DNA of 45,235 bases from Pseudomonadota bacterium (GCA_018897105.1 JAHILF010000035.1:1-45235), one strand, 5' to 3'; counted from the stretch's first letter, positions 16,973-27,177 are shown. The notes: generated by a model not told the origin, from the letters alone. Translations and numbers: made by a program.

Positions 16973-18959
16973 GGTTGTTACCTTTTTCCTGATAATGGTA
17001 TTGAATAACTTTGCCCAGCCATGGGACCCATCCCGGGTCAATATCCAGCCCTGCCCGACGAACCCTGACGTCCGTATCTTGCAGATCAAAGAAAACATCG
17101 ACATGGGTTTTGGTTGTGGCAATGAAGCCTTCTCTGTTCACCAGGGTCTGCATGTCCATATCCATCCATCTCTCTAAAAACAATGTCATGATGCCCAGAA
17201 ATGCTGCTATTATGTAATGGAAATCCGCTGCCGGGATGCCTGGTCCCGAAACTATTTCATGGGTTTGCCGCCAACTGCTGAGTTGCTCTGGTTGTCGATG
17301 ACGCCAGGTTGCCAGGAGAATTTCATTCTTAGAGTCAAATAATATGTGTTTTTCAGTGTCAGTTATTGCCAACTTCAGTACGCGGCTCCCCTCATTGGTG
17401 TAATTATGATCCAGGAGCGATATCCACTGTTGCGGGGCGACAAAGTCAAACTCATCTTCCGCACAGACTGGGGGCGGTTGCGAAAGAAATGAACAAACAG
17501 GATCTTCACCCTCTATATGAAGGCGATTGGCCAGGGTCCACAAAATGTGGGCCGGTAAATTGATATCGGCAAACTGAGGTTGTGATTTCAGTACGTCCTC
17601 AATGTCAAGCCTAGCCAATAATCCCACAACAAACAGAAAACCCGCATGGACAGTAAATGCAAATTCCTGATGGCGAAAATCTCTCTTCTGGCTTTCAACA
17701 CAAGCTGTCTGTTCTTGAGTTTGACCAGTAGGTTGAATAAAAACCTTCGCCCTTTCAACACCTTCTTTTATGACTGGATATGGCTTGGCAACTGCATGAT
17801 GTTTTACATCAACAGATTCCGCATCATGCCGAGTGCTTAGCAATCTATTTGTTTCTGAGTGTTCTGGTTCGATGGATGAATCTTGCAGATCGGAATATTT
17901 CTGATGATGTTTATCCTGAGGGGTGTCTCTGGAGCTTACTTCCACAGAATGCTTTGAAATTTCAGGTTCGGGTGAAGAGCCATTCTGTTCGGTTTCAAAG
18001 GCAATGTCATTGATTGCGTGAGGTTCCAACTTCGGATCATGGTGCTCCTTCCCATCAATGTTTTTCACATCTCTTGAATGAAATGTTTTCGGAGTCGGAG
18101 GCGAGGTGGTCACTGACGGAGCAGATGCTTTTTCCCGAAAGATCTTCCGCTCGACAATGTTCCGGTGGATATTATCAACACATCGGTTACTAACATCAAC
18201 AAGAAAGGGATTATCGATATACGCCGGATTGTAACAAAGTATTGCATTAGCCATCAGCCAGAGGGATCGATTATCCCGAGGCCCCCACTGCCCTATCCAG
18301 CGCCGCAATGTGTGCCGCCAGACTGTTCTCATGGGCATCACAGGCACTATTGCCCGTTCCTCATCCTCTTTCCTCGAAATTTCACAGGGATATATATTTA
18401 CTAGCTGCAAGAGAATTTGCGCATCCTGCGGTGTCAGGTGATCCAACAACTTTTCTTCATGGTTGAGTTGGACTAATCTATCGACAATCAGTGCCGATGC
18501 CAGTTTCTGCCCCGACCTTTCCACGGCATCTTCGATCAAGTTGAGAATAGCGCGAGAGGGTGTTGCTGATGGGTTCCAGGCCGGCACGGCTTTTTGCCAA
18601 TACCAGGCGCGCGGAGTTTTTCCTCTGGCAACCAAACCAGTCAGGCCCAGATAAGGTGATAAATAATCATCAAACCAGACCACTTCAGCGCTTGGAAGAT
18701 CCTCTTCATTAATTCGCACCGCTGAGCCTGCAATGAGACGAATTTGAGCGTCAATGTGTTGTGATAGAGATGTTGAGGACGGAAGGTGGGAAATGTCCCC
18801 CAGGTTGAGATGGCGGATCAACACCAGACCATTTGAGGGCAGCCCGGTCAATGAGGCAATATTGAAGGCATCTTCCAGCAAGGCGACGTAACGATGGATA
18901 GTGCCATCATCATGGGTTCTGAGGTGGAGTTTTTTGATTTGTCGCCTGTTCGCTTCCAT
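16965..18959 (-). CDS. Conserved eCIS protein in the tape-measure (Pvc14) position
   Basis: A 664-residue protein. The N-terminal ~230 residues are folded, with a RRQIKKLHLR start and GKTPRAWYWQKAVPAW. A long polar, low-complexity middle (about 270-420) is rich in Glu, Ser and His. The folded C-terminal part (430-664) ends in RRAGLDIDPGWVPWLGKVIQ, a motif I associate with uncharacterised eCIS proteins next to the ATPase. Placement just before the AAA+ ATPase equals Pvc14/Afp14, the tape-measure protein that sets tube length. No better tape-measure candidate exists in the locus, but the sequence is not the standard one, so the role is inference. A 197-bp gap without a gene precedes it. Confidence 0.6.
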   Translation of the reverse strand: MEANRRQIKKLHLRTHDDGTIHRYVALLEDAFNIASLTGLPSNGLVLIRHLNLGDISHLPSSTSLSQHIDAQIRLIAGSAVRINEEDLPSAEVVWFDDYLSPYLGLTGLVARGKTPRAWYWQKAVPAWNPSATPSRAILNLIEDAVERSGQKLASALIVDRLVQLNHEEKLLDHLTPQDAQILLQLVNIYPCEISRKEDEERAIVPVMPMRTVWRHTLRRWIGQWGPRDNRSLWLMANAILCYNPAYIDNPFLVDVSNRCVDNIHRNIVERKIFREKASAPSVTTSPPTPKTFHSRDVKNIDGKEHHDPKLEPHAINDIAFETEQNGSSPEPEISKHSVEVSSRDTPQDKHHQKYSDLQDSSIEPEHSETNRLLSTRHDAESVDVKHHAVAKPYPVIKEGVERAKVFIQPTGQTQEQTACVESQKRDFRHQEFAFTVHAGFLFVVGLLARLDIEDVLKSQPQFADINLPAHILWTLANRLHIEGEDPVCSFLSQPPPVCAEDEFDFVAPQQWISLLDHNYTNEGSRVLKLAITDTEKHILFDSKNEILLATWRHRQPEQLSSWRQTHEIVSGPGIPAADFHYIIAAFLGIMTLFLERWMDMDMQTLVNREGFIATTKTHVDVFFDLQDTDVRVRRAGLDIDPGWVPWLGKVIQYHYQEKGNNHV

Positions 18960-19156
18960 AAAGCATAACCGAATAGTATTATGTGCATTTTATTACTCTT
19001 TTTCTAACCCAGCCAAGCGGGATAAGCCCCTTTGCAGATCATACATCGCAAGAGAGCCTTTCCATCATGCACCATTCACGTCTTCGCACAGATGTTTCGA
19101 ACAACGGATCAAATCTACCGGTGCCAAATGAGAAAGCTTTTTTTGTCAAAAACTCA

Positions 19157-22100
19157 TCACAGTAATTTCATAAACCCGCCCAGCATCTGTTCCTGGTTTA
19201 CCGCCATACTCGCCATTGTTCTCTGTTCAGCGATTTGAACCTTGGTATCTTTTTCCAGCGCCATGGTCTTCTCCTTGGTCTGCTGAATGCGGGCTTTCAC
19301 CTCTCCGGCCACAATGTCTTCGATTTTGCCTTTGGCTACTGTTTTGCGGCCTGATTGGATCATAACGTCCATGCCGATCCGGATACGACTGAGATCGGTG
19401 ACAATGTTTACCAGGGTACCAACCTGTACTATTGTCGGCTCAGTGATTTGACCGGCAATGATCCGGTTTACCGGGGCATGACTTGCCAGCAGAATGCAGA
19501 TACGGATCAGGTCGTTCATAAGTTGTACGGCATTGGATTCAGTGATCAGGATGCGCTGAAACAAACTGTCCGCCAGAATCTGCATTTCCCTGCGCTCAAT
19601 GTAATCGATCTCATTCCACCGCGGTAAACTGTACAAATTACGCAGTGGTACCGCAGAATCAAACTGACTTAACCGTTCGGACCAATCCAGGCGGATGCTG
19701 GGTAATACCTGGCCGAAGCGGATATACAGGCAGGTAGCCGTGCGGGCAATATCTGCCAGGGCCTGGCTTGCCAGCCGGCTGGCAATAAAACGTCCATGAT
19801 TGCCATCAATGACATCGGACAGAGATATAATTTCCTTTGCCTTGGTCGCGGTTTCAACCCAGCCGATCTTGTTGATAACGGCAATATCAAAACCGGCGAC
19901 AAGTTGACGTTGGGCGGCAACTAGTTGCTGTGAGGCAGACAAGGCTTTTGCCATGCTTTGACCGATATTGTTAAGTGTCTCGGTCTGTTTTCCAAGATAA
20001 GGATGCTTTGTAGTCAAGGACTTGGCACGCTTTGTTGCGCCTTTTACAGTGCTCTGGAGCTCGTCAAGACGGTTGAGCTGCTTGAGTATTTTCTCCGAAA
20101 TAGTGAACCATTTTAAGGGAGCATCCCGCAGAATATCCATCATGGCACTGATTTCTTCCGGGGTCTCGGCATCACTGGCGATGCAAACAGGTAATTCCGT
20201 TTCAGAGATGTCAGGGTTTAAGGTATGAACAGGCGTATTAATGAGGGCATCGGTTACCCGTGGACGACGGAAGAGAAAAAAGGGGACATGGCTGCTGATA
20301 ATTTCATCCCGCCTTGCATTCAGAGCGTCCACCCGCGTCTGTTCCTCGTCTCTCAGGGCACGGGATACGGTCACATCATGACGTGCTTCCGACAGTTCAT
20401 TATGGATAACCTTTAAACGTTGGTTGGTTTCCAACAGGTTTTTTTTCAATTCCGTCAATGTTTCCTTACACTTATTTATTGCATTCTTATAGGTTTGCAC
20501 CCTCCCTTCCACACCCACCAATACGGCGGCTGAATTTTCCATTGCCCGAACACCGGCGTTAAAAAAGGCGCTTTCATCATCCCCATCATCGGGATTCACG
20601 TCGTGGATCCCATTTTTAACGTTGGTTATATCATCAGAATCGATATTCTCGAATGTCTTTGTTTCTTCTTTGCCAGTCTCACTGTTTCTGAATCCCGGCA
20701 CTTCTATGCCTGCTAAATTAATATCCGTACCGAGAAAACTTTCAATCATTTCGGCTTTGACGGCAATGCCGCCTGCTTTTGCATTGCAGGCAATGGGTTC
20801 TTTTAAGCGTTCGCCTACCGTGACATTGTGAAACTCCGGCACCAGCCCAATGAGGGGTGATTGTTCCTCAATGTCAACTATTTCAACTTTAGGTTTTGTA
20901 AAAAGAGAAGCCGTGGGGATATCAAGTTTTGCCGCAGTTTCCTTGGTCAATTTTGCCGCGGCTATGTCCGCTGGGGTGGATTTTGCCACAAATGCGCCAC
21001 TGACAACCGATCCTGTCGAAGGGGAGGTAAAAGATGCCTTTTTGGTTTCCCCACTGCGGGAGTCAGCCGCCGCTCCTAAAGTACTCCCCCCCGCACTTGC
21101 ACTGCTCCGAACCGAACCGGACGTTGGGGACGTTGGCTGTCTGGGTCCTCCGGTACCGATGCTCACACCGGCGGATTCCTGCAGTTTCATCATGAAATCG
21201 GCAATGTCTTTTTTGGTGGCTGTGGCGGTTTCACCCTGAGCGAATTCGGCCAGGATAGGCGAGGTAGCCAGCTTCGTTGCTTCCACATTACCGAGAACAA
21301 ATTGACGTACACGGTAAATTTCTGTGCGCAATCGTAAATAGCCGAAATCTATATTCAGATTTGTTTTTTTAATGCTTGCTTCTAACCAGTCGATGAAATC
21401 CTCCAGGCCCAACTCGTCCAGTTTGTCGATATCGGTATCCCGCACCGGGGTCTTATCACTAAGGAGATAGCTTTTAAGGCTGGTGAGTGGTTTAACGGTG
21501 TAAACGGGCTCATAGATTTCATCCAGTTCCGGCACCCCATCAGCAAGCTTTACCGTCGTTCCGTAATCTGCTTCATCGACGGTTACAAATTGCTTGAAGA
21601 GCAGACGGGGAGTGAGGGTAAAAGAGGGATGATCAATATCATAATTATGCGCCCGGATGGCCAGCACATTGATGCCTGCAACCAGATACTCTCTGAAATG
21701 ACTGATATCAAAAGTCTGGAATACCGGTTTTCGCAAAGCGCTTGCCCGCGCATTAAAGGCATTGCCAATGACATTTTCCCGCAGAATCTCGTGGCCGTTG
21801 AGATAAACGACAAAACCGCCATTGCAGGCAATGAGTAGTTTGTATTGAGTGCTGTCGTTTAACGTCTCAAGGGTAAACGTCTTGCGCAGGTATAAGGAAA
21901 CATAAAAGCCTTCCATATCATCGACAATGGTTTCATTGCGCTGGTCGCCATACCCGATCCCTGAAACACCCGTCAGCCAGTCGGTGTCGTTAAAATCCTC
22001 TTGTCTCCAACTCTTTGGTGGTTCTTGAGCACCCTTGAAGTAACGCCAGCTCTCACCTGCCTCGATAATGGCGGTTTCAACCGGGGCATTGAGTTCCAAA

Positions 22101-23515
22101 TCATCAACGGCATCAGGGTCGGTCTCCGGATACGAGATAGGTTGCGCCCGCATGGCGTAATGAATAGCGGACGCCTTGCGCCGCACATCGAGCCGTCTTC
22201 CCAGCCACTCATCCCGGACGTCGCTGAAACGGCGGATCGTGTCATCGAATTCTTGCGCGACAACCGCGACCTGCAATAATTCCGGTTCAAAATAGATCTG
22301 CGGCACAGGGACCAGTACTTGCACCCGGTCGGGGGTATCGACGTCAAAAGGCGCCAGTGATGCACTGTCACGGATGGCGGCATCCAACTGTTCAGTGGCA
22401 ATAGCTGTTGCCTCCACGACATAGTTTACCGAAAAAAAGGCCTGTGATCCTCCCCTTGGTTCCATGAAGTATTTCGGCAAAATCCCCATGGGCGGCAAGC
22501 GATTAAAGGCAATTTCCGCCGCCTTGATGAGTTGATCTTTATCGAATTCGGTGGTAGCGCCGTTGCCATCATCGCTTGGTCTTTCGCCGGCTACAATCTC
22601 GGCCAGTTGTTCATTAAATTGTTGAAACTGGGCTTGCCACAAAAAACGATTGCCAATATCGGGCAGAATGGAACCGCTACGGCGTTGTTTGCCTCCATCT
22701 CTCACCACGGCATGGCGGTCAACGAACATGATATTCCACTGCTCGTCAAAGCCCACCAGGGCGATGGGGACGCCCAAGGTTTCCCAAGGATGAATCTGTG
22801 AAGATGGCAGTTCACGTTCTTTATCAAAGATGGAGTATACCAGCAGATTGCGCCATTGATCCGAGCGCGGCACTGTGGGAATCCAGTCGTCGGGCCAGGT
22901 ATACAACACCAGGCGGCAGGCATCCATGAACTGCCAGTTTTCATAGGCAAAATTTTCAGGGTCCAACTCGCATGGATCCTTCTTGTCGGCCTGGTCATTG
23001 ATTTCGACATAAACCGGTTGCAGGACAAGGACAGCTGCCGTGGTTAAGCGGCCTCCATCATCAAGTAATTCGCCAAAGGTGGGCAACTCCTCGGCAACTT
23101 CCTGCTGCTCAACCGTGTTTTCCCGTCTTTCTACGTGGATATCGTGTTCATAAACAAAGATATCGTTTACGGCCACGGTAATTGGCCGGGTTACGGTAAT
23201 CAATTCACCGGCCGCGGTATTGGCTATACCGGACGAAACATGGATCAGTTCCGTGGTGTTCTCTGCCCCTGACACCACGGTCTCACTGCCAACCACCAAG
23301 CCCGTAATCACGCCGGCGGACACCAGACGGCCCAATGTGGCAATATGGTTGTTGCGCCAGGTTTGCTCGGCTTTAAATGCCGTATGGGTAAGCGCCCGGC
23401 CTTGGAAATATCGGAGACGGCGGCGCCAGTCTTTTTCCGGGAATGCCGACGGTTCCGGATTGACAAGGCTTAGCCGTTCCCCGGATAACGGATTGTCTAT
23501 TGGAAAAAATTTCAT
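19157..23515 (-). CDS. Giant eCIS structural protein (1452 aa) with jelly-roll insert
   Basis: The largest gene of the locus. The N-terminal motif at about 36-76 (RYFQGRALTHTAFKAEQTW, then SAGVITGLVVG) is shared with the next two upstream genes. Similarity to the 636-residue paralogue seems to extend to about residue 420 (for example RLPPMGILP against ALPPAGPLP). Residues 483-640 form a beta-sandwich of the kind with WLTGVSGIGYGD and CNGGFVVYLNGHEIL, resembling carbohydrate- or surface-binding jelly rolls. A Ser/Gly/Ala-rich linker (about 780-850) follows, then long coiled-coil-like helices (about 1000-1400). GAGGG lies upstream of the ATG. It is probably a peripheral baseplate or fibre component. 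Function not established; the call rests on architecture and position. Confidence 0.6.
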   Translation of the reverse strand: MKFFPIDNPLSGERLSLVNPEPSAFPEKDWRRRLRYFQGRALTHTAFKAEQTWRNNHIATLGRLVSAGVITGLVVGSETVVSGAENTTELIHVSSGIANTAAGELITVTRPITVAVNDIFVYEHDIHVERRENTVEQQEVAEELPTFGELLDDGGRLTTAAVLVLQPVYVEINDQADKKDPCELDPENFAYENWQFMDACRLVLYTWPDDWIPTVPRSDQWRNLLVYSIFDKERELPSSQIHPWETLGVPIALVGFDEQWNIMFVDRHAVVRDGGKQRRSGSILPDIGNRFLWQAQFQQFNEQLAEIVAGERPSDDGNGATTEFDKDQLIKAAEIAFNRLPPMGILPKYFMEPRGGSQAFFSVNYVVEATAIATEQLDAAIRDSASLAPFDVDTPDRVQVLVPVPQIYFEPELLQVAVVAQEFDDTIRRFSDVRDEWLGRRLDVRRKASAIHYAMRAQPISYPETDPDAVDDLELNAPVETAIIEAGESWRYFKGAQEPPKSWRQEDFNDTDWLTGVSGIGYGDQRNETIVDDMEGFYVSLYLRKTFTLETLNDSTQYKLLIACNGGFVVYLNGHEILRENVIGNAFNARASALRKPVFQTFDISHFREYLVAGINVLAIRAHNYDIDHPSFTLTPRLLFKQFVTVDEADYGTTVKLADGVPELDEIYEPVYTVKPLTSLKSYLLSDKTPVRDTDIDKLDELGLEDFIDWLEASIKKTNLNIDFGYLRLRTEIYRVRQFVLGNVEATKLATSPILAEFAQGETATATKKDIADFMMKLQESAGVSIGTGGPRQPTSPTSGSVRSSASAGGSTLGAAADSRSGETKKASFTSPSTGSVVSGAFVAKSTPADIAAAKLTKETAAKLDIPTASLFTKPKVEIVDIEEQSPLIGLVPEFHNVTVGERLKEPIACNAKAGGIAVKAEMIESFLGTDINLAGIEVPGFRNSETGKEETKTFENIDSDDITNVKNGIHDVNPDDGDDESAFFNAGVRAMENSAAVLVGVEGRVQTYKNAINKCKETLTELKKNLLETNQRLKVIHNELSEARHDVTVSRALRDEEQTRVDALNARRDEIISSHVPFFLFRRPRVTDALINTPVHTLNPDISETELPVCIASDAETPEEISAMMDILRDAPLKWFTISEKILKQLNRLDELQSTVKGATKRAKSLTTKHPYLGKQTETLNNIGQSMAKALSASQQLVAAQRQLVAGFDIAVINKIGWVETATKAKEIISLSDVIDGNHGRFIASRLASQALADIARTATCLYIRFGQVLPSIRLDWSERLSQFDSAVPLRNLYSLPRWNEIDYIERREMQILADSLFQRILITESNAVQLMNDLIRICILLASHAPVNRIIAGQITEPTIVQVGTLVNIVTDLSRIRIGMDVMIQSGRKTVAKGKIEDIVAGEVKARIQQTKEKTMALEKDTKVQIAEQRTMASMAVNQEQMLGGFMKLL

Positions 23516-23558
23516 GGCTTGCTGACCCTCATATCAATTGGCGCTGGGATAGCTTAAT

Positions 23559-25469
23559 CTATTGTAAGCTTCTCACTATCTTGGTAGGAGATTTCAACTC
23601 GTTCATTTTGTCGTCCACCAATTTGGCCACTTGTTTTTCCGGCGCGGTGCCTGTGGTTGCCGCCTTGAGTAATTGGTTGGAGAAAACCTTTAATTTGGCG
23701 GACGACAACACCTGGGCAATATGATCAAGTTCAGGCACTTTTCCTGACGCGGAAACACTGTTGACCACTTTTTCATCATCTCTGAAGGTGGCTTCGAGGT
23801 CCTCCAGGCGCCGTACCCCTTCGCCCAGTTTGCTCTTGGTAAACCGGGTCGCCACGTTCACCACCGTGGCTCGATTAACCCGTTCAGGATCAAAGGAATG
23901 AATTTCGCTGACTGCAGCCCGAACCAATATGTTTGACCCGTCAATGAATTTACGTCCCCCCAAAAGCGTCATCATTTCCGCCCGGGCCGCTATGGTGCTT
24001 CGGTCGGTGATACTTTTGAATAGTGTCTGAACTTTAACTCTATTGATGGTTGCCTCCACCTGGACTTCATTCTCCTCTTCGTCCCGGGTTATCGGGACGG
24101 GAATACTAACAATTTCCGCTTTATACTGCAGATTTCGGCGGCGGGTATACCAAAGCCCATTTGTTTTTCCCAGCGCCTTGCGCCACACGTTTTTGGCTGT
24201 GTCGACGACCGACTGCGCGGGTTCCGCCAAACGCCGGTTTGCCAGATCGGTCAGCGACCAGATTGGCTGCCGTTTGAAAACCATACCAGGGACCGGCGCC
24301 TTGAGGGGTTGAATCACAGACTTCAGACTCAAGGCGAATTGCCGTACTTCATGCCGCTCCAGCGGGATCATGATCAATATCGAGGTCGATTCATATTCAT
24401 CACCGGTCAAAGTAAGATCGAGGGGCGGCAGGGAAAAACTTTCTTCCAGCATTGCCGATAATTCGTCCGCTGGAATGATGGTCAACTCTACATCCATATC
24501 TTCGGGGAAGAAAAGTTGGGTGAAATCATCCACATTAACCGCCTCAACCGGTAAAGGCCCAGCCGGCGGCAGCGCCATAAAGTTGTCTGAAGCCGCAAAA
24601 CGGGTCCGGCCGTTTTGTTGTTCGCTTAACAGTTCACTCAAATGAAAGTTGTACTGCTTCAGGAACGCCTCGCGTAGGACCCGGGGTGATAAACCCAGGC
24701 CGAAAATGTCGTGTCCGACTGAGCCGGCATCCCTGCGTACCAGGTAAGGATCAACCCACTGGATGACGCCAAGATTGAGAGCGATCATTGCCACAGGCAG
24801 AATATCAGCCGGCTGCCCCTTTTTACTGGCATCGACAAATATTTCTTTTGCGACATGCATGCGGCGCTTTTCAAGTTCCGTGCGCGCACCTTGATCAGGG
24901 TAAGGGATCAGCGTCACCGCCGTGGCCTCGATAATGCTACCCTCTTCAACAGATCGGTCCCCTGTAATGGAAGTGGGATAAGAGGTAATGGGTTCCGCCG
25001 CATATTCGACCGGACGCAGGCCGATAACAAACAGCCCCGAACGATTATGCATGGCCTGCCGCGGTAGTTCAGCCAAACCGAAACTGGCGTCCAGCAGCTG
25101 GCTCTCGGCAACATTTGCCAGATCAACCTCAAGATCTTCCGGCAGATACACCAGATCCCCGGCCGGGGTTACCCCATGCCCTGCGCTAATGGCAACTGTC
25201 CGTGATTTGGTTATATTGTTCTTGACTTGAACCTCCGTTACCATGAGCCCCTGAACAACACCCACCCCGATCACCCGGGTAACGTCCGCCAACCGCGACC
25301 GGAAATAGTTCTGGTCGGTCTTTAAGGCTTGCGCATCAAGAAACCGACCATCAAACCACAGGGTTTGCCGGCGGCGGTCATCTTCAATAATGGTGCCGTT
25401 CGCCTGGTGAGTCTCCACTTCCGCTGCTGTCAGTCTTTTCCGTGTTTTCACCGAAGTTTTCTCGGCCAT
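23559..25469 (-). CDS. eCIS structural paralogue (636 aa)
   Basis: Its N-terminal part (about 30-110) has WFDGRFLDAQALKTDQNYF and GVGVVQGLMVTEV, then GHGVTPAGDLVYLPEDLEV, matching the family motif found in the 286- and 1452-residue neighbours. A mostly beta middle is followed by helical C-terminal segments. GAGGAT precedes the ATG, and the gene sits 43 bp before the 1452-residue gene and 60 bp after the 286-residue gene. It probably forms part of the outer baseplate or a fibre attachment ring together with its paralogues. I know no named function for it. Confidence 0.6.
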   Translation of the reverse strand: MAEKTSVKTRKRLTAAEVETHQANGTIIEDDRRRQTLWFDGRFLDAQALKTDQNYFRSRLADVTRVIGVGVVQGLMVTEVQVKNNITKSRTVAISAGHGVTPAGDLVYLPEDLEVDLANVAESQLLDASFGLAELPRQAMHNRSGLFVIGLRPVEYAAEPITSYPTSITGDRSVEEGSIIEATAVTLIPYPDQGARTELEKRRMHVAKEIFVDASKKGQPADILPVAMIALNLGVIQWVDPYLVRRDAGSVGHDIFGLGLSPRVLREAFLKQYNFHLSELLSEQQNGRTRFAASDNFMALPPAGPLPVEAVNVDDFTQLFFPEDMDVELTIIPADELSAMLEESFSLPPLDLTLTGDEYESTSILIMIPLERHEVRQFALSLKSVIQPLKAPVPGMVFKRQPIWSLTDLANRRLAEPAQSVVDTAKNVWRKALGKTNGLWYTRRRNLQYKAEIVSIPVPITRDEEENEVQVEATINRVKVQTLFKSITDRSTIAARAEMMTLLGGRKFIDGSNILVRAAVSEIHSFDPERVNRATVVNVATRFTKSKLGEGVRRLEDLEATFRDDEKVVNSVSASGKVPELDHIAQVLSSAKLKVFSNQLLKAATTGTAPEKQVAKLVDDKMNELKSPTKIVRSLQ

Positions 25470-25529
25470 GGCACTATCCTCAAAATTTATAAATTAATAA
25501 TCGCCAACCTCTCACCTTGAACCAGTAAT

Positions 25530-26390
25530 CTAACCTGTCCCATCTTCCCCAAGGGTCAGATCCACACCAAGCCATTGGGCCAGGGCGTTGGCTGATATAA
25601 CGAATGGACGAATCTTATTATTGATTGTCACATGGTTGTCATTTGTCCTGGGCGGTGCATCATCACCGTCCGGGGCCGTGGCCTCGATGACAATGCGGGC
25701 AATGAAAACCGACGTTGTCGGTGAGGTTCCTGTTTTCCATGCGTCGTAAACGAGTTCGCGAAATTTTTCACTACGCTCTTCATCTCCGGACAGGCCTACA
25801 AGCCCGGACCACGGGATAACCGGCAATGGCGGATTGGCTTCCTTGCGAATGATCAGGGCTGCTTCATACCCATCGCGAAGCCGTGCCGTGGTGACCGCGT
25901 CCAGAGCAGCAAAAGGCCCTTTGGCAAAGTTAGGGGTTTTCCCCCGTTCACATGACACGAACTTCAAAACCAGGTCAACCACCACACCGGCCGGTGCCCC
26001 GACCCAAGCGATATCCGTATCATGCCATCCTTCCCGTAAATCCTGATTGGTTTGAGCCTGATACCAACGTTCCAGCCGAATGCAAAGGTGCCGCGGGACC
26101 TCTATCATTCGCCCCAATGGATCGATGGCTAAACCGGGAGCGACTTTCAGACGTTCCTCTCGCCCGGCGCCATCTCCATCTGTATCGGGAGGGACCGCTT
26201 CTTCATGCGCGACCTTGAGCCCCGCCACAGTGCCGCTGCCGATCACATAGGCCAGGGCGCGGGCCAGGCGGCCACGATGATAATCCTGTTCAGCCTGAAA
26301 ATCGTCGGCATTCAGCAGGACGCCGGTTTCGTAGAATACCCGGTCGGGACCTTCTGCCTTGGGTAAAGTATCTTCTTGAAGCTTTGCCAT
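25530..26390 (-). CDS. eCIS structural paralogue, short form (286 aa)
   Basis: The shortest of three proteins sharing the motif F/Y-x-x-G-x-x-L-x(4)-F-x-x-E/D-Q-x-Y/W-x(3)-R/H, followed some 15 residues on by G-x-V-x-G-L-x-V. Here it reads FYETGVLLNADDFQAEQDYH and IGSGTVAGLKV (about 19-61), then APGLAIDPLGRMIEVP. The rest is a mixed alpha/beta domain, with a disordered Asp/Pro patch (DGDDAPPRTND) near the end. GGGAGG precedes the ATG. The position after tail protein I and before the long paralogues suggests a baseplate-periphery part. No enzymatic motif seen. Confidence 0.6.
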   Translation of the reverse strand: MAKLQEDTLPKAEGPDRVFYETGVLLNADDFQAEQDYHRGRLARALAYVIGSGTVAGLKVAHEEAVPPDTDGDGAGREERLKVAPGLAIDPLGRMIEVPRHLCIRLERWYQAQTNQDLREGWHDTDIAWVGAPAGVVVDLVLKFVSCERGKTPNFAKGPFAALDAVTTARLRDGYEAALIIRKEANPPLPVIPWSGLVGLSGDEERSEKFRELVYDAWKTGTSPTTSVFIARIVIEATAPDGDDAPPRTNDNHVTINNKIRPFVISANALAQWLGVDLTLGEDGTG

Positions 26391-26408
26391 GAAACCGCCT
26401 CCCTATAG

Positions 26409-26723
26409 TCACGGCTTTTGTTTACGACCAGCCCGCCTGGTTTTCTTTGTTTTTTTGGTGCTTGGTCGGCTCGTATTGGGACGAGCCGCCGCAGTGGTGC
26501 TGCTGCTTGCACCCGAAGCTGGCTCTTCAGCGGTTTCCCGCATAATGGGATCACGCAAAACAGGCGTGCCGATGCTGACTATAACTTCAACCGGTTGGCT
26601 CCTGGTGCCATCTTCATGGACCGCGGTCACTTGAAATAGGTGTTTGCCGACAGGCAAGCCCGATTCAACGGTTATCTGCGCCTTTTTCGTGGTGAATTGC
26701 CGCCTGTTTAAAAAGTTTGCCAT
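26409..26723 (-). CDS. Small Ig-like protein with basic tail (104 aa)
   Basis: Residues 15-55 (KKAQITVESGLPVGKHLFQ, then VTAVHEDGTRSQPVEVIVS) fit a single Ig/PKD-like beta-sandwich strand set. The last 25 residues are disordered and strongly basic (STKKTKKTRRAGRK). A comparable Ig-like protein lies directly upstream at 26805-27176. The pair may decorate the tail-protein-I region or fibre base. GAGAAGA precedes the ATG. Family not identified. Confidence 0.55.
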   Translation of the reverse strand: MANFLNRRQFTTKKAQITVESGLPVGKHLFQVTAVHEDGTRSQPVEVIVSIGTPVLRDPIMRETAEEPASGASSSTTAAARPNTSRPSTKKTKKTRRAGRKQKP

Positions 26724-26804
26724 GCAAGTATCTTCTCAAATTAATCTAATTCTTCGTTGTTGGTTGCGTTGAACTCCACGGAACACGACATTCTCGGCTA
26801 TTAC

Positions 26805-27176
26805 TTATCGAATATTCGTACCAATGTACTGCCAAACATAGCTGGTAATATTGCCGCCATCAGGGTCAAAGGATTTTTGTGCATCTAAAACGAAATTTGT
26901 TTTGTTCGGCACCTCATTATTCTTTAAAGGTACATTCTGCTCATTCAGCACAGCCACCAACGCATTCGGCCTCTCAGCATCGACCACTGTAACTACAACC
27001 CTAAGAGGGACTGATTCTTTACCGGCTTCATCGGTAACGACGAGATCAAATGCATGTGCTCCCAATGTTAATGCTTTGCTGGCCGTGATGTGTAAAACAG
27101 GATCAGGATTTCCATTGGTTTCCGTTTTAACTTTCCCGCCTGCTTCCAGAATCTTTTCAATTGTCATTTTAGCCAT
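26805..27176 (-). CDS. Small PKD/cadherin-like protein (123 aa)
   Basis: The ATG at 27176 begins MAKMTIEKILEAGGKVKTE, one base after the TGA of the tail-protein-I gene, with GGAG upstream; a longer frame inside the upstream gene is rejected. Residues 25-75 form an Ig-like unit (ALTLGAHAFDLVVTDEAGKE). The C-terminus (LDAQKSFDPDGGNITSYVW) looks like the start of a PKD domain that stops early. The upstream 834-residue protein ends in a similar half-PKD segment (DATLDASDSRASAGR). Probably a small structural attachment protein. Confidence 0.55.
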   Translation of the reverse strand: MAKMTIEKILEAGGKVKTETNGNPDPVLHITASKALTLGAHAFDLVVTDEAGKESVPLRVVVTVVDAERPNALVAVLNEQNVPLKNNEVPNKTNFVLDAQKSFDPDGGNITSYVWQYIGTNIR

Positions 27177-27177
27177 A

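Noticed and set aside
14973-17122. Longer N-terminus for the AAA+ ATPase (start at 17122)
   Set aside because: It would overlap the upstream gene by about 150 bases and adds residues unlike the family; the ATG at 16972 gives an 8-bp coupled overlap.
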